The notes under the pieces are model-generated. The model ran no database searches. It was not told the DNA's origin and saw only the letters and a program-made list of their open reading frames with translations. Below are positions 52,164-61,932 of a stretch of DNA of 64,000 bases, in pieces; position 1 is the first letter of the stretch; each line of letters begins with the position of its first letter. This DNA is from Fimenecus sp045631225 (lineage in GTDB: Bacteria > Bacillota > Clostridia > Oscillospirales > Acutalibacteraceae), in contig JAZQUG010000040.1 of NCBI GenBank assembly GCA_045631225.1, positions 1-64,000 on the forward strand, given 5' to 3'. Made by a program: the position numbers and the translations under genes.

Positions 52164-53639
52164 ATGACAACACAGGAATATTTGAAGTTGATTGATGAAG
52201 TAAATGAAAACGGGAAATATAAGGCAAGTTGGCCGTCACTTTCAAACCACAAAGTGCCTGACTGGTACAGACGTGATAAACTTGGTATATTCATTCATTG
52301 GGGAATTTATTCTGTACCTGCTTTTGGTAGTGAATGGTATTCTAGAAGTATGTACGATAAAAATGTGCGTGAGTTTGAACACCATAGAAAAACATACGGT
52401 GAACACAATGTTTTCGGATATAAAGATTTTATTCCGATGTTTAAGGCAGAAAATTTCGATGCGGAAAAATGGATTTCTCTTTTCAAAAAAGCGGGTATCA
52501 AGTATGTAATGCCTGTCTGTGAGCACCACGACGGTTTTGCTATGTATGATACAGAATTCAACCGTTGGAATGCAAAAGAAATGGGACCTTGTCGTGACGT
52601 TGTCGGTGAATTAAAAGAAGAATGTGAAAAGCAGGGACTCACATTATGTGCTTCAACTCATCGTGCTGAGCATTATTTCTTTATGAATCTCGGAAGAACT
52701 TTTGATAGTGATGTAAATGACGACAATTATCGTGATTTTTATGGACCTGCAGTTTTCTGTGAGGAGTGGGATTCACATCATCTTGGCGAAACAACAGAAA
52801 ATACTCACACAATCGGTGCAAGTCAGGAATGGCTTGAGGATTGGCTTGTTCGTATCTGTGAATTGATTGATAAATATCAGCCATCAGTATTGTATTTCGA
52901 CTGGTGGATTCATAATCACAGCTTTAAACCATATCTTAAAAAGCTTGCTGCTTATTACTACAACAGAGCAGAAGAATGGGGCAAAGAAGTTACAATTAAC
53001 TATAAGCACGAGGCATTTCCGCCAACAGTTGCAACATTTGATGTTGAGCGCGGTGCATTGACAGGTATTTCTCCACTTTATTGGCAGACTGATACTGCAA
53101 TCGGTAAATGTTCATGGGGTTACAGAAAGGATAACGAATACAAGAGTGCAAGACAGGTAATCTGTGACTTAGTTGACATTGTTTCAAAGAACGGAAACCT
53201 GCTTATTAATATCGGTCCGAAACCTGACGGTACAATTACTGATGAAGAAACTGAAGTGCTTCTTACAATGGGAGAATGGCTCGAAACTAATGGCGAAGGC
53301 ATTTACGGTACAACTTTCTGGAAACAATTTGGTGAAGGTGAAGTTAATGCTGAGGCGGGATTCTTCAAAGATGGCGATGAAAAGCAGTTCACAAATGGAG
53401 ACTTCCGATTCACATATAAAGACAGTTATCTGTATGTTTTCCAAATGCGACCATCAAAGACTGTTAAGATTAAGACTCTTAAACTCCATAACCCGCACGA
53501 CTATTTGATTGAGAGTGTTGAACTTTTAGGCAGTGATGAAAAAATCGACTTCACAAGAGATGACGAAGCACTTAAAATTGAACTTAAAGGTGAAATCAAA
53601 AACGATTTACCAATCTGTTTCAAAATGGCAATAAGTTAA
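52164..53639 (+). CDS. GH29 alpha-L-fucosidase
   Basis: A 491-residue cytoplasmic fucosidase. Family stretches are DKLGIFIHWGIYSVPAFGSE near residues 39-58, HHDGFAMYDTEFNRWNA near 121-137 and the nucleophile block VLYFDWWIH with Asp246. NGNLLINIGPKPDGTI near 347-362 is also typical. The C-terminal 110 residues form a beta domain. It removes alpha-linked L-fucose from host mucin or milk-type glycans or plant xyloglucan. No signal peptide is present. AAGGTGG precedes the ATG. It stands alone between the divergent hydrogenase operon and the convergent DUF4363 gene. Confidence 0.92.
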   Translation: MTTQEYLKLIDEVNENGKYKASWPSLSNHKVPDWYRRDKLGIFIHWGIYSVPAFGSEWYSRSMYDKNVREFEHHRKTYGEHNVFGYKDFIPMFKAENFDAEKWISLFKKAGIKYVMPVCEHHDGFAMYDTEFNRWNAKEMGPCRDVVGELKEECEKQGLTLCASTHRAEHYFFMNLGRTFDSDVNDDNYRDFYGPAVFCEEWDSHHLGETTENTHTIGASQEWLEDWLVRICELIDKYQPSVLYFDWWIHNHSFKPYLKKLAAYYYNRAEEWGKEVTINYKHEAFPPTVATFDVERGALTGISPLYWQTDTAIGKCSWGYRKDNEYKSARQVICDLVDIVSKNGNLLINIGPKPDGTITDEETEVLLTMGEWLETNGEGIYGTTFWKQFGEGEVNAEAGFFKDGDEKQFTNGDFRFTYKDSYLYVFQMRPSKTVKIKTLKLHNPHDYLIESVELLGSDEKIDFTRDDEALKIELKGEIKNDLPICFKMAIS

Positions 53640-53644
53640 TATTG

Positions 53645-54025
53645 CTAAAATATATTACTGAATAATGGCTTTTCATTACGGATTAAATGATGTAATTCGT
53701 CGATAGCCAAATCAGCTTGCTGTTCAAGCCTTTCCATATTGCCTTGTTGGGCATATACGGGAAGGCTTTTTATTAATTCCTCAAGTGTATCTGTTTCTTC
53801 ATGGCGGATAAAGCTTTCAATTGTAGCGTGAACATCTTCCCATTTTTTTACAGCATCTTCTGACAATATGACAGCTTTATCAGTATTTTCATTACGCGCT
53901 GTAACACATATATCTGACAATTGTTTTTCAAGCTTTTTACATGCTTTATCAACAAGAAAATAACCTGTGAATGAAATGGCAAATGCAAGTACAATTGCAG
54001 TAATAGCAGTTATAATTCGTTTCAT
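53645..54025 (-). CDS. DUF4363-like membrane-anchored protein
   Basis: A 126-residue protein with one N-terminal transmembrane helix (about residues 4-27) and a helical, charged remainder. It overlaps the DUF421 gene by four bases in the arrangement DUF421-DUF4363 that is common in clostridia. No catalytic motif is visible and the function is unknown. It is probably made together with the DUF421 protein and may be its partner. Confidence 0.7.
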   Translation of the reverse strand: MKRIITAITAIVLAFAISFTGYFLVDKACKKLEKQLSDICVTARNENTDKAVILSEDAVKKWEDVHATIESFIRHEETDTLEELIKSLPVYAQQGNMERLEQQADLAIDELHHLIRNEKPLFSNIF

Positions 54026-54696
54026 TGATTTTCCTTTCTTATGATTGTGTGATTTCCCGTAGCATCAATAGTCATAAGCAAAATATCCTTTATTTGTAAC
54101 TTTTCTTTTTTTACAGCTTTCTCAACCTTTTCAATAGTTGTATTACAGATTTTGAAATCTTGTGTGACAATTTTTCCGTCTATAATGACAGGACATTTAA
54201 ACCCTTGTGGGTCAGGTTCAAGATTTAAGTCGTCACGGGTAACAGTGTCGTGTTCTGCCTTTAAAAGCACACTTATCTGACCATTTGTTTCCACAATGGC
54301 ATATTGTACCTGTGAAATATCAAAAACATCCTTCTGACGAAGTGATTCAAGCAAATCATCAACCGTAAAACGAAGTTCTTTCAATAATTTCTGATTTAAC
54401 ACACCATCGTTGATAATTACAACAGGGTGTCCTTGCATAAAGGTACGGAATTTGATGCTTTTCATATTGAAAACTGATGTGATAATTTCAAATCCGACAA
54501 GCAGGAATATTGGAATTAATGTGTTTACAAGAGGTATATCAGTATCTTGTATCGGGATTGAAATAATCTGTGAAATAAGCAGCGTCACAACAAGGTCAGA
54601 GGGTTGCAGCTCTCCAATCTGCCTTTTTCCCATAATACGGACACTTGCAATTGCAAAAATGTAAAGAATAATCGTTCTTATTAAAGTTACAAACAT
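54022..54696 (-). CDS. DUF421 (YetF-type) membrane protein
   Basis: A 224-residue protein with three N-terminal transmembrane helices and the DUF421 signature VRIMGKRQIGELQPSDLVV, then a soluble alpha/beta domain (about 75-224) with GHPVVIINDGVL. Relatives in Bacillus are found in the spore inner membrane and some affect spore heat resistance. The adjacent divergent gerK operon fits a spore role here, by inference. The ATG at 54696 is chosen because GGTGA stands four bases before it; an ATG nine codons upstream has no such site. Confidence 0.85.
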   Translation of the reverse strand: MFVTLIRTIILYIFAIASVRIMGKRQIGELQPSDLVVTLLISQIISIPIQDTDIPLVNTLIPIFLLVGFEIITSVFNMKSIKFRTFMQGHPVVIINDGVLNQKLLKELRFTVDDLLESLRQKDVFDISQVQYAIVETNGQISVLLKAEHDTVTRDDLNLEPDPQGFKCPVIIDGKIVTQDFKICNTTIEKVEKAVKKEKLQIKDILLMTIDATGNHTIIRKENQ

Positions 54697-54776
54697 AAAA
54701 TCACCGTTTATATCATTTGCCAATATTGACAGAATAATACTCTGATTTGGTGCAAAGATAAAAATGGTGATTTTTT

Positions 54777-56282
54777 ATGAACGAAAATTGGTTGGAGAAA
54801 AAAGTTGACGAGATAACAGTAACAGTACAAAGCAACGATGAGAAGAAATATATAGACACAGATTTACAGAAAAACATTATGTATTTCAAGTCACAATTCG
54901 GTGATGCATTCGATGTGAAATATAGAAAATATAACACAGATGGTAAGGAAATTTACTTTGTTATGGTTGATGGAATGTGTGACAGTCTTCTTGCAACTGA
55001 ACAGGTAATTTTGCCTATTATTGAAGCAGATTTCAAGGATGTAGAAGGCGATAAGCTTATTCATTCTGCCGCTGACAAGGTTTCTGCAAGTATAGACAAG
55101 TCCATTACAAATGACCTGAATGAGGCTATCCGTGAAGCAATTTACGGAAGTATCATTATGCTTACGGATAACTCGCATTTTGCTGTGATGTTTGGTGTTC
55201 AGGGCTTTCCGAAACGAGCCGTATTGGAACCAAATACAGAAATGCAGGAGCGTGGTTCACGAGAGGCATTTGTTGAAAGCTTTAAAGACAATGTTACTAT
55301 GATTCGTCGTCGAGTGCGAAATCCCGTTTTTAAAACTCAGGTTGTGGAAATCGGAACAACATCAAAAACAAGGGCCTGTGTGTGCTATATGTCCGACAGA
55401 GTAGATAAGAAAATGCTGGATAATGTTGTAAACAGACTTAAAAATGCAACTATTGATACGGTGCTGGGCTCAGGATATATGCAGAGTTTTCTTGATACAA
55501 AACATACGTCAATATTCAGCGGTGTTGGTTTTACGGAAAGACCTGATGTGCTGACAGCGAAAATAAGTGAAGGTAAAATCTGCATTATCGTTGATGGAAC
55601 ACCAAATGCTTTGATAGTACCATATGTATTCGTGGAGCATTTTCACTCAATGGATGATTATCTGAAAAGACCGTATTATGCAACATTTATCCGCATTCTC
55701 AAAATAGTTTCATTTCTTTTCAGTGTGTTTTTACCGGGATTTTATGTGGCCGTATGTACATTTCATCAAGAGATAATTCCCGAAACAATGATTTTCGAAA
55801 TAACGGGACAAGAAAGCAGAACACCATTACCTGTAATGTTTGAAGCACTTTTTATTCACCTTATATATGAAATTGTCCGTGAAGCAGGACTGCGTATGCC
55901 TAAAAGTGTAGGACACGCCATATCCATTGTGGGTGCATTGGTTATCGGTGAATCAGCAGTTACAGCAGGAATTCTCTCTGCGCCAATGCTTATTGTTGTG
56001 GGTCTTACGGCAGTCAGCTCGTTTGTGGTTTCAACTCTTTATGAGCCTGTTGCAGTACTACGATTTGTATTTATTATTGTTGGTGGACTTACAGGATTTT
56101 ATGGAATAATGCTTTGCTTTGTAGCTGTTCTTATCAATGCAGCTGCAATAAATCCTTATGGCGTGCCATTCACATCACCTTTGTCGCCAACAAAAACAGG
56201 TGCTTGGCGTGATATGGTTATTCGTAGTGATTGGAAGGTTATGGGTAAAAAAAGAATGGAAATTGACAAGTTGAGGAAATAG
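54777..56282 (+). CDS. gerKA: GerA-type germinant receptor subunit A
   Basis: A 501-residue GerA-family protein. A soluble N-terminal domain (about 1-285) has the family pattern MVDGMCDSLLATEQVILPII, and a membrane part of about five helices (290-460) includes the GerA block ITGQESRTPLPVMFEALFIHL near 340-360. It is the A subunit of spore germinant receptors, set in the spore inner membrane. GGTGA precedes the ATG. The 80-base gap to the divergent DUF421 gene has AGAATA-N16-CAAAGATA, a weak match to a forespore sigma-G promoter. The K letter follows common clostridial naming, not proven orthology. Confidence 0.9.
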   Translation: MNENWLEKKVDEITVTVQSNDEKKYIDTDLQKNIMYFKSQFGDAFDVKYRKYNTDGKEIYFVMVDGMCDSLLATEQVILPIIEADFKDVEGDKLIHSAADKVSASIDKSITNDLNEAIREAIYGSIIMLTDNSHFAVMFGVQGFPKRAVLEPNTEMQERGSREAFVESFKDNVTMIRRRVRNPVFKTQVVEIGTTSKTRACVCYMSDRVDKKMLDNVVNRLKNATIDTVLGSGYMQSFLDTKHTSIFSGVGFTERPDVLTAKISEGKICIIVDGTPNALIVPYVFVEHFHSMDDYLKRPYYATFIRILKIVSFLFSVFLPGFYVAVCTFHQEIIPETMIFEITGQESRTPLPVMFEALFIHLIYEIVREAGLRMPKSVGHAISIVGALVIGESAVTAGILSAPMLIVVGLTAVSSFVVSTLYEPVAVLRFVFIIVGGLTGFYGIMLCFVAVLINAAAINPYGVPFTSPLSPTKTGAWRDMVIRSDWKVMGKKRMEIDKLRK

Positions 56283-56283
56283 A

Positions 56284-57375
56284 ATGGAAGCTTCAAAAGG
56301 AAAAATAAGTGTATTTCAGTTTTTTATAATGCTGTTTTTATCAAGGACTCTCACAACCGTAACATACCTTTCTTCTTATACGGAAAATATAAGGCTTTCC
56401 GATATGCTTGTACAACCAATATTCAGAATCACAATCGGTATATTGATAATGTTACCATTGTATTTTCTTTACAGAAGACAGAAAGACAAAAACCTGCTTG
56501 AAGTTATAAATGACAAATCAGAAATTCTCGCGAAAATTGTGTCTGTTGTCTTTGTACTGTATTTTTTCTATTTTACAGTTGTAACGATAGCAAGACTTGA
56601 CCTTTTTGCAGGGACAGTTGTATTTCCCGAAACAGATGTGGAATATATGCTTGTGTTTGCGATAATTCTCTGTTGCTACGGTGCTTATCTGGGATTGGAA
56701 GCATTAGGAAGAAGTTCGGTAATTTCTGCAGTTTTAGTAGTTCCTGCATTGATTTTTATTATGCTGGCACTTGTAAAAAAAGTTGATTTATTGAATTTAA
56801 CACCTGTTTTTTATAATGGTGTAATGCCTGTTGTTAAGGTGTCGATTGATTCAGTGGGACAAACAGTTGAATATGGAATAATTGCACTTATGGCGCCACG
56901 AGTTACGGGAAAATACAGAAAAGGATATTATATCTTTTTGTTTTCTCAGGTGGCTTTAATGGCAGTTATGTTCTTTTTTGCCTGTACAGTTATGGGTAAT
57001 TTTGCATCCACACAGCTCTTTCCATTTCACACAATGGCTTCGCTTGCAGAATTTTCAGTGTTCAGCCGACTTGATGCAATATTTACGGGTGTTTGGATTA
57101 TGTGTGCATTTATTAAAGCAGGATTACTTGTTTTCCTACAAGCAGAAATTCTCTCAATATATTTCGGAAAATTTAAGAGAGTGCATTATCTTTTTGCAAT
57201 CGGTATAATCACAATAATTGCAAATCTTACTATCTCACAACAGGTTGAACGGTTTATGATAATTGATAACAGTATCATAAAGATTATATTTACAGGAGTG
57301 TCCGTTTTGTTTATTCCGTTGTTTGTATTGCTGTTCACAAGAAAGGGGACTGACAGATGCGAAAAGCAGGCATAG
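56284..57375 (+). CDS. gerKB: GerA-type germinant receptor subunit B (permease-like)
   Basis: A 363-residue membrane protein of ten helices, of the endospore germination permease (APC-like) family. It starts ISVFQFFIMLFLSRTLTTVTY as GerB proteins do. In this family the B subunit binds the germinant. It begins one base after gerKA, ends inside gerKC by a 19-bp overlap and is probably coupled to both. Confidence 0.9.
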   Translation: MEASKGKISVFQFFIMLFLSRTLTTVTYLSSYTENIRLSDMLVQPIFRITIGILIMLPLYFLYRRQKDKNLLEVINDKSEILAKIVSVVFVLYFFYFTVVTIARLDLFAGTVVFPETDVEYMLVFAIILCCYGAYLGLEALGRSSVISAVLVVPALIFIMLALVKKVDLLNLTPVFYNGVMPVVKVSIDSVGQTVEYGIIALMAPRVTGKYRKGYYIFLFSQVALMAVMFFFACTVMGNFASTQLFPFHTMASLAEFSVFSRLDAIFTGVWIMCAFIKAGLLVFLQAEILSIYFGKFKRVHYLFAIGIITIIANLTISQQVERFMIIDNSIIKIIFTGVSVLFIPLFVLLFTRKGTDRCEKQA

Positions 57376-58502
57376 TTTTATTAAGTTTCCTTTTAGCCTT
57401 TTATACCTTTAATTCAGAAGAGATTTATAAAAAAGATATACGAAACAGACTTGTAATTCAGGGAATAGGTATTGATATTGAAGATGATGGGAAATACTCC
57501 GTCACGATTCAGGCAATTGACACGAATGCACAGGCTGCAACATCCTCTGACGGTGCATCACAACCACCTTTGAAAGCATATCAGGTGAAAGGTGACACAA
57601 TTTATACTGCTATAAAAAGTGTTACAGAAACCGAAGGCAAAATTCCTCTTTATTCACAGAACAGAATTATAATATTGGGAAAAAGCATAACTGAAGAAAA
57701 TATGGCAGATGTGATTGATTTTTTTGTCCGTGATGTGGAAAACAGCTCGTCTGTTTATGTTGCTGCAGCTGAAAAAACAGCAGGGGAAATTCTGAATGCT
57801 AAAAACGGTGAAGAATATATAAGTGCAAGGAGTATTGAAACGGGAATCAGTTCTTATGAATATGATGCAAGAATTTTCAATATGCAGCTTTATGACCTTA
57901 TAAACCGATACAACTCAAGCACAAAGGATTTTGCAATGCCGCTTTTATCTCTTAAGGAAAAAGAGAATGAAAAAAGCGTTGAAATTTCCGGAACAGCACT
58001 TTTTAACAGTACAAAATATCGTGAAAAAATCTCAAAAGACCAGACCGTTTTTTTGAATATCCTTTATGATAAAGTGAATAATACAGCACTTTCCTATGAT
58101 TATGAAAACGACAAAAAGGTTTCACTTAATATTGTCAACTCAAAAACAGAAAGAAGAGTCGCAATTCAAAATGGTAAACCTGTTTTTAAAATTAAAGTGA
58201 AAATGCAAGCAGATATTTCAGAAATCAGCGGTGGTGTTTCTTCGGGAATGAAAACACAGGATATTGAAAAAATCAAAACTGCAGGAGAAAAATATATTGA
58301 AAAGGAAACAAAAAAACTGTTGAATTCACTTTATAATGAATATAATAGTGATTCTGTAGGATTTGCAAGGCTCATATATATCTGTCAACAAGAATTCTTT
58401 AAAATGAACGAAAAAAATCTCGACTCCGTTTTGCAAAACAGCATTTACGAAGTCGAGGTGGATTTAAAAATACGAAGAATCGGACACGAATTTATAACAT
58501 AA
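57357..58502 (+). CDS. gerKC: GerA-type germinant receptor subunit C without lipobox
   Basis: A 381-residue Ger(x)C-family protein. Family patterns are RNRLVIQGIGIDIEDDGKY, NRIIILGKSITEEN and the C-terminal DSVGFARLIYICQQEF. GerC proteins are usually lipoproteins with an L-x-G-C-W motif near residue 20. Here the corresponding part reads FLLAFYTFNSEEIYKKD, with no Cys, so the protein would keep its N-terminal helix as an anchor or be secreted. The start overlaps gerKB by 19 bp and the stop overlaps the convergent galactosidase stop by 11 bp. Confidence 0.88.
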   Translation: MRKAGIVLLSFLLAFYTFNSEEIYKKDIRNRLVIQGIGIDIEDDGKYSVTIQAIDTNAQAATSSDGASQPPLKAYQVKGDTIYTAIKSVTETEGKIPLYSQNRIIILGKSITEENMADVIDFFVRDVENSSSVYVAAAEKTAGEILNAKNGEEYISARSIETGISSYEYDARIFNMQLYDLINRYNSSTKDFAMPLLSLKEKENEKSVEISGTALFNSTKYREKISKDQTVFLNILYDKVNNTALSYDYENDKKVSLNIVNSKTERRVAIQNGKPVFKIKVKMQADISEISGGVSSGMKTQDIEKIKTAGEKYIEKETKKLLNSLYNEYNSDSVGFARLIYICQQEFFKMNEKNLDSVLQNSIYEVEVDLKIRRIGHEFIT

Positions 58503-60129
58503 GTTCGCCGGTGTCAGCATCAAAACAGAGTCGTTTCTCTTCACCATTCTCAATATATTTAATTTCTATAAGCTCTTTTGTAATAAATTCAGCAGAGATA
58601 AGTTCAGGCTGAGTGTTGTTGAAAATATGTAACAACACATCCATTTTTTCACGGTTATAGTCACCGACGTTGTCAGATGTGAAAAGAAGACTGCCGAAAA
58701 TATGGTTAACAGTTGCTGAAATCTTTCTCTGTGTGAATCCCATTGTCATATTATTGTCACGAAGAAGGAATACATCAGGGTCGTTTGCAAATGCTCTGCC
58801 GTTAAGACCACGACGGAAAATGGTGTTCCAGAGAGTTGTTCGTGTGCAGACATCTTCAAGATGTACCTTAAACTTGCTCCATTCAAGGCCAATATCAGCA
58901 CCGATTCGGCAATAATCAACCTTACCGAATGCAGGATGAAGTGGTACACCACAACCGAGGATAAGCTTATCACCAACACATTCTCGGATAAAGTCCATAG
59001 CCTCACACATTAACTGACCACGGGATTTTCCGTTTCGTGGTATTACAGATGCAGCATAAAGGAAATCAAGCTTAACCATATCATATCCCCATTCATTGAG
59101 GACAACACTGAAGAAGTTACGGATATAATCCCTGACTTCTTCTTTTTCTATATCAAGACCGTAAAAACCGGTCCAATTCAATCCGCAAAGAAGCTTTTTA
59201 CCATATTCATCACGGATGAGCCAATCGGGATGTTCTTTTGCAACCTTTGATTTTATTTGTGCACCAAGTGGAGCAAGCCAGAGTCCGGCTTTCATACCTT
59301 TTTCGTGAATTCTGTCTGCAACATATTTCATTCCGTTAGGGAATTTCTTACTGTCAATGCTTAACCAGTCACCAACAGCTGTCTGATAACCATCATCAAT
59401 CTGGAAAATATCAATTTTTGAATTCGTTTTTGAAAGTGATTCAAGGTCGGTTGTAACAATATCTTCTGTAATATTCTGATAGTAATTGTACCATGTTGTG
59501 TAGCCGTTTGTTCTGCCAACTCTTGGTGCAGGAATATTCATAGCAGAGAAATACTTGTCATAAACTTCATTTTCTTTACCACAATAGTTTACAACATCAA
59601 CAAGTGTATATTCCTTGTCGATTACAACGCCTTCGAGGTCACGTTCAAAAACCAACTCTCTGTCAGGCACATTAGCACGGATAATTGTATAACCGAAACG
59701 CTCACTCAATGAACCGAAAAAGTCGAATTCGTCAAGATTACGAACATAGCCGTATGAAAAACCGTGGAAACAACCTTTTCGTCTGTCGTATTTCACAAAA
59801 TCATAGTCACCATAAGGAGATGTAGGTGCAAAGCGTTTTATTAACTGTTGTTTAAAATCAAGAATAATAGGCTTGTCATCAATAAAATGCTCACGACATT
59901 CTGTCCAGGACTGGAAGCCATTAAGGAAAATTCGGTCATTGCTACGGAAGTCATATGGTACAGTCATTTTGAATGTAACCTTTTCCATAGGAGCAAAGGG
60001 ATTAATATCAAGCTTTATATGATTTTCTGTAGCAGCATATTTAATATTAAAATGCTCTGTTTCAAATACATTTGTCTTGTAAAGCACCTTATCAACCATA
60101 TATTCAATATGTATTTTAAAGCGTTTCAT
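58492..60129 (-). CDS. GH36 alpha-galactosidase
   Basis: A 545-residue cytoplasmic enzyme with the GH36 TIM barrel: FQIDDGYQTAVGDW near residues 246-260, GLWLAPLGAQIKS, the nucleophile block MVKLDFLYA with Asp355 and the acid/base block RIGADIGLEW with Asp412. A shortened N-terminal beta domain (about 1-200) precedes the barrel. It removes terminal alpha-galactose from raffinose-type sugars or galactomannans. It is a short GH36, unlike the tetrameric 700-residue type. AAAGGAG precedes the ATG. Confidence 0.9.
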   Translation of the reverse strand: MKRFKIHIEYMVDKVLYKTNVFETEHFNIKYAATENHIKLDINPFAPMEKVTFKMTVPYDFRSNDRIFLNGFQSWTECREHFIDDKPIILDFKQQLIKRFAPTSPYGDYDFVKYDRRKGCFHGFSYGYVRNLDEFDFFGSLSERFGYTIIRANVPDRELVFERDLEGVVIDKEYTLVDVVNYCGKENEVYDKYFSAMNIPAPRVGRTNGYTTWYNYYQNITEDIVTTDLESLSKTNSKIDIFQIDDGYQTAVGDWLSIDSKKFPNGMKYVADRIHEKGMKAGLWLAPLGAQIKSKVAKEHPDWLIRDEYGKKLLCGLNWTGFYGLDIEKEEVRDYIRNFFSVVLNEWGYDMVKLDFLYAASVIPRNGKSRGQLMCEAMDFIRECVGDKLILGCGVPLHPAFGKVDYCRIGADIGLEWSKFKVHLEDVCTRTTLWNTIFRRGLNGRAFANDPDVFLLRDNNMTMGFTQRKISATVNHIFGSLLFTSDNVGDYNREKMDVLLHIFNNTQPELISAEFITKELIEIKYIENGEEKRLCFDADTGELML

Positions 60130-60159
60130 AGGAAAACATCTCCTTTCATTCTATCTTAA

Positions 60160-60188
60160 ATTATAAGTCAAGAAAATTGAAAAATCAA
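60160..60188 (-). promoter_or_regulatory. Promoter of the GH36 gene
   Basis: On the minus strand TTGATT (60188-60183), 17 bases, TATAAT (60165-60160). Confidence 0.6.
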
Positions 60189-60221
60189 TATGCAAAAGGT
60201 CTTCTGTGTGATGATTTTTAA

Positions 60222-60250
60222 TTGACACTATTTTTATTTTGTTATACAAT
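60222..60250 (+). promoter_or_regulatory. Promoter of the phosphohexomutase operon
   Basis: TTGACA (60222-60227), 17 bases, TACAAT (60245-60250), starting transcription near 60257. This places the true start of the mutase downstream, at 60290. Confidence 0.7.
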
Positions 60251-60289
60251 ATACGATATATAATTATGTCCGCAAAGGAGCAAAAAACA

Positions 60290-61930
60290 ATGGATATAAA
60301 AGAGCTTTTTGATTATTGGTGTACTTTTGATGAGGATACAAAAAATGAGCTTTTGAGCCTTACAGATGAAAAGGAAATCGAGGATAGATTCTATAAGGAA
60401 TTGGAATTCGGTACAGGCGGTCTTCGTGGCATTATGGGTGCAGGTCCTAACCGAATGAACAGATATACAATCGCAAAGGCTACAAAGGGTTATGCTGACT
60501 ACCTTAAGAGTCAATATAAAGATGAAATCAGCGTAGCAATAGCTTATGACTCAAGAAACAATTCACAATATTTTTCTGAAGTGGCTGCAGGTGTGCTTTC
60601 AGCAAACGGCATCAAGGTTTATATATATGAAACATTAATGCCGACTCCTGTTTTATCTTTTACTGCAAAATATTTAGGGTGTAACGGTGGTATCGTACTT
60701 ACTGCAAGTCACAATCCAAAGGAATACAACGGATACAAAATCTATGACGAAAAAGGCTGTCAGTTAGTACCGCAGTTTGCAAGTCAGGTTATTAAATTTG
60801 TAAATGCAGTTGAAGATTTAAAGTCAGTTAAGGTTGATGATTTCCAGACTGCAGTAAATGACGGTAAAATCGTTGTAATCGGTGAAGAAGTTCTTGACGA
60901 GTTTCTTAAGGAAGTAAAAAAACAGTCAATTTATGAAGAAAAATCTGACCTTAAGATTGTCTATACTCCACTTCATGGAACAGGTAATGTGCCTGTAAGA
61001 AAAGCACTTCATGGAATGAATGTTTCAATAGTAAAGAGTCAGGAATTACCTGACGGAAATTTCAGTACAGTCCGTTCACCAAACCCTGAAGAAAAAGATG
61101 CTTTGACACTTGGTATCCAGCAGGCAAAAGAGGAAAATGCAGATTTAGTGTTGGGAACAGACCCTGACTGTGACCGTGTTGGTACTGCTGTACTTCACAA
61201 TGGTGAATATGTCCTCATCACAGGTAATCAAATTGGTGCATTACTTGTTGATTTTGTTCTTTCAAACAGAAAAGATACATTAAATGAGAAATCAACTCTT
61301 GTGAAAACTATTGTTACAAGTGAAGTTGGTGCAGATATTGCAAGAAGCTATGGCTTACAGGTTGTGGACACTCTTACAGGCTTCAAGTATATCGGTGAAC
61401 AGATTGGCAAGTATGAAATCGATGGTGATAAGGAGTTCATAATCGGTTATGAAGAATCTTACGGTTATCTTATAGGAACTCATGCAAGAGATAAGGATGC
61501 AGTTGTGTCTTCAATACTTATTTGTCAGATGGCAGCATATCACAAAAACAACGGCAGAACACTTATTGATGCACTTAATAATATTTATGAGAAATTTGGT
61601 TTCTATCTTGATGCACTCGATACTTTTGTACTTAAGGGTAAAGACGGTGCAGAAAAAATACAGAGCATTATGACAAATATGCGTGAGAATGGTCAGTCAC
61701 TTTTCGATAATATCAAGGATATCCTTGATTACTCAAAGGGTATTGACAATTTACCAAAGGAAAATGTGCTTAAATACACATTTACAGATGGAAGCTGGAT
61801 GGCAGTAAGACCATCAGGTACTGAACCAAAGCTTAAGGTGTATTACTCAATGTGTGGTGAAACAAGAGAAGTTGCAACAGAAAAACTTGAGGGTGTTCGT
61901 GCAATTCTCAAAAAGGAAATTGAGGGTTAA
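60290..61930 (+). CDS. Phosphoglucomutase/phosphomannomutase (alpha-D-phosphohexomutase)
   Basis: A 546-residue phosphohexomutase. The phosphoserine loop is LTASHNPKEYNGYK near residue 140, the metal loop is DPDCDRVG near 298, the sugar-binding loop is GYEESYGYLIG near 385 and the phosphate-binding loop RPSGTEPKLKVYY is near 504. It interconverts hexose 1- and 6-phosphates. The start is the ATG at 60290, nine bases after AAGGAG; an open extension upstream overlaps the promoter. It is followed at 2 bp by the NifU-like gene and then the mannosidase, so it may process mannose- or glucose-phosphate from this locus. Confidence 0.92.
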   Translation: MDIKELFDYWCTFDEDTKNELLSLTDEKEIEDRFYKELEFGTGGLRGIMGAGPNRMNRYTIAKATKGYADYLKSQYKDEISVAIAYDSRNNSQYFSEVAAGVLSANGIKVYIYETLMPTPVLSFTAKYLGCNGGIVLTASHNPKEYNGYKIYDEKGCQLVPQFASQVIKFVNAVEDLKSVKVDDFQTAVNDGKIVVIGEEVLDEFLKEVKKQSIYEEKSDLKIVYTPLHGTGNVPVRKALHGMNVSIVKSQELPDGNFSTVRSPNPEEKDALTLGIQQAKEENADLVLGTDPDCDRVGTAVLHNGEYVLITGNQIGALLVDFVLSNRKDTLNEKSTLVKTIVTSEVGADIARSYGLQVVDTLTGFKYIGEQIGKYEIDGDKEFIIGYEESYGYLIGTHARDKDAVVSSILICQMAAYHKNNGRTLIDALNNIYEKFGFYLDALDTFVLKGKDGAEKIQSIMTNMRENGQSLFDNIKDILDYSKGIDNLPKENVLKYTFTDGSWMAVRPSGTEPKLKVYYSMCGETREVATEKLEGVRAILKKEIEG

Positions 61931-61932
61931 TT

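Noticed and set aside
60239..60289. Upstream start for the phosphohexomutase
   Set aside because: It would start inside the -10 region of the promoter; AAGGAG before 60290 gives the better start.
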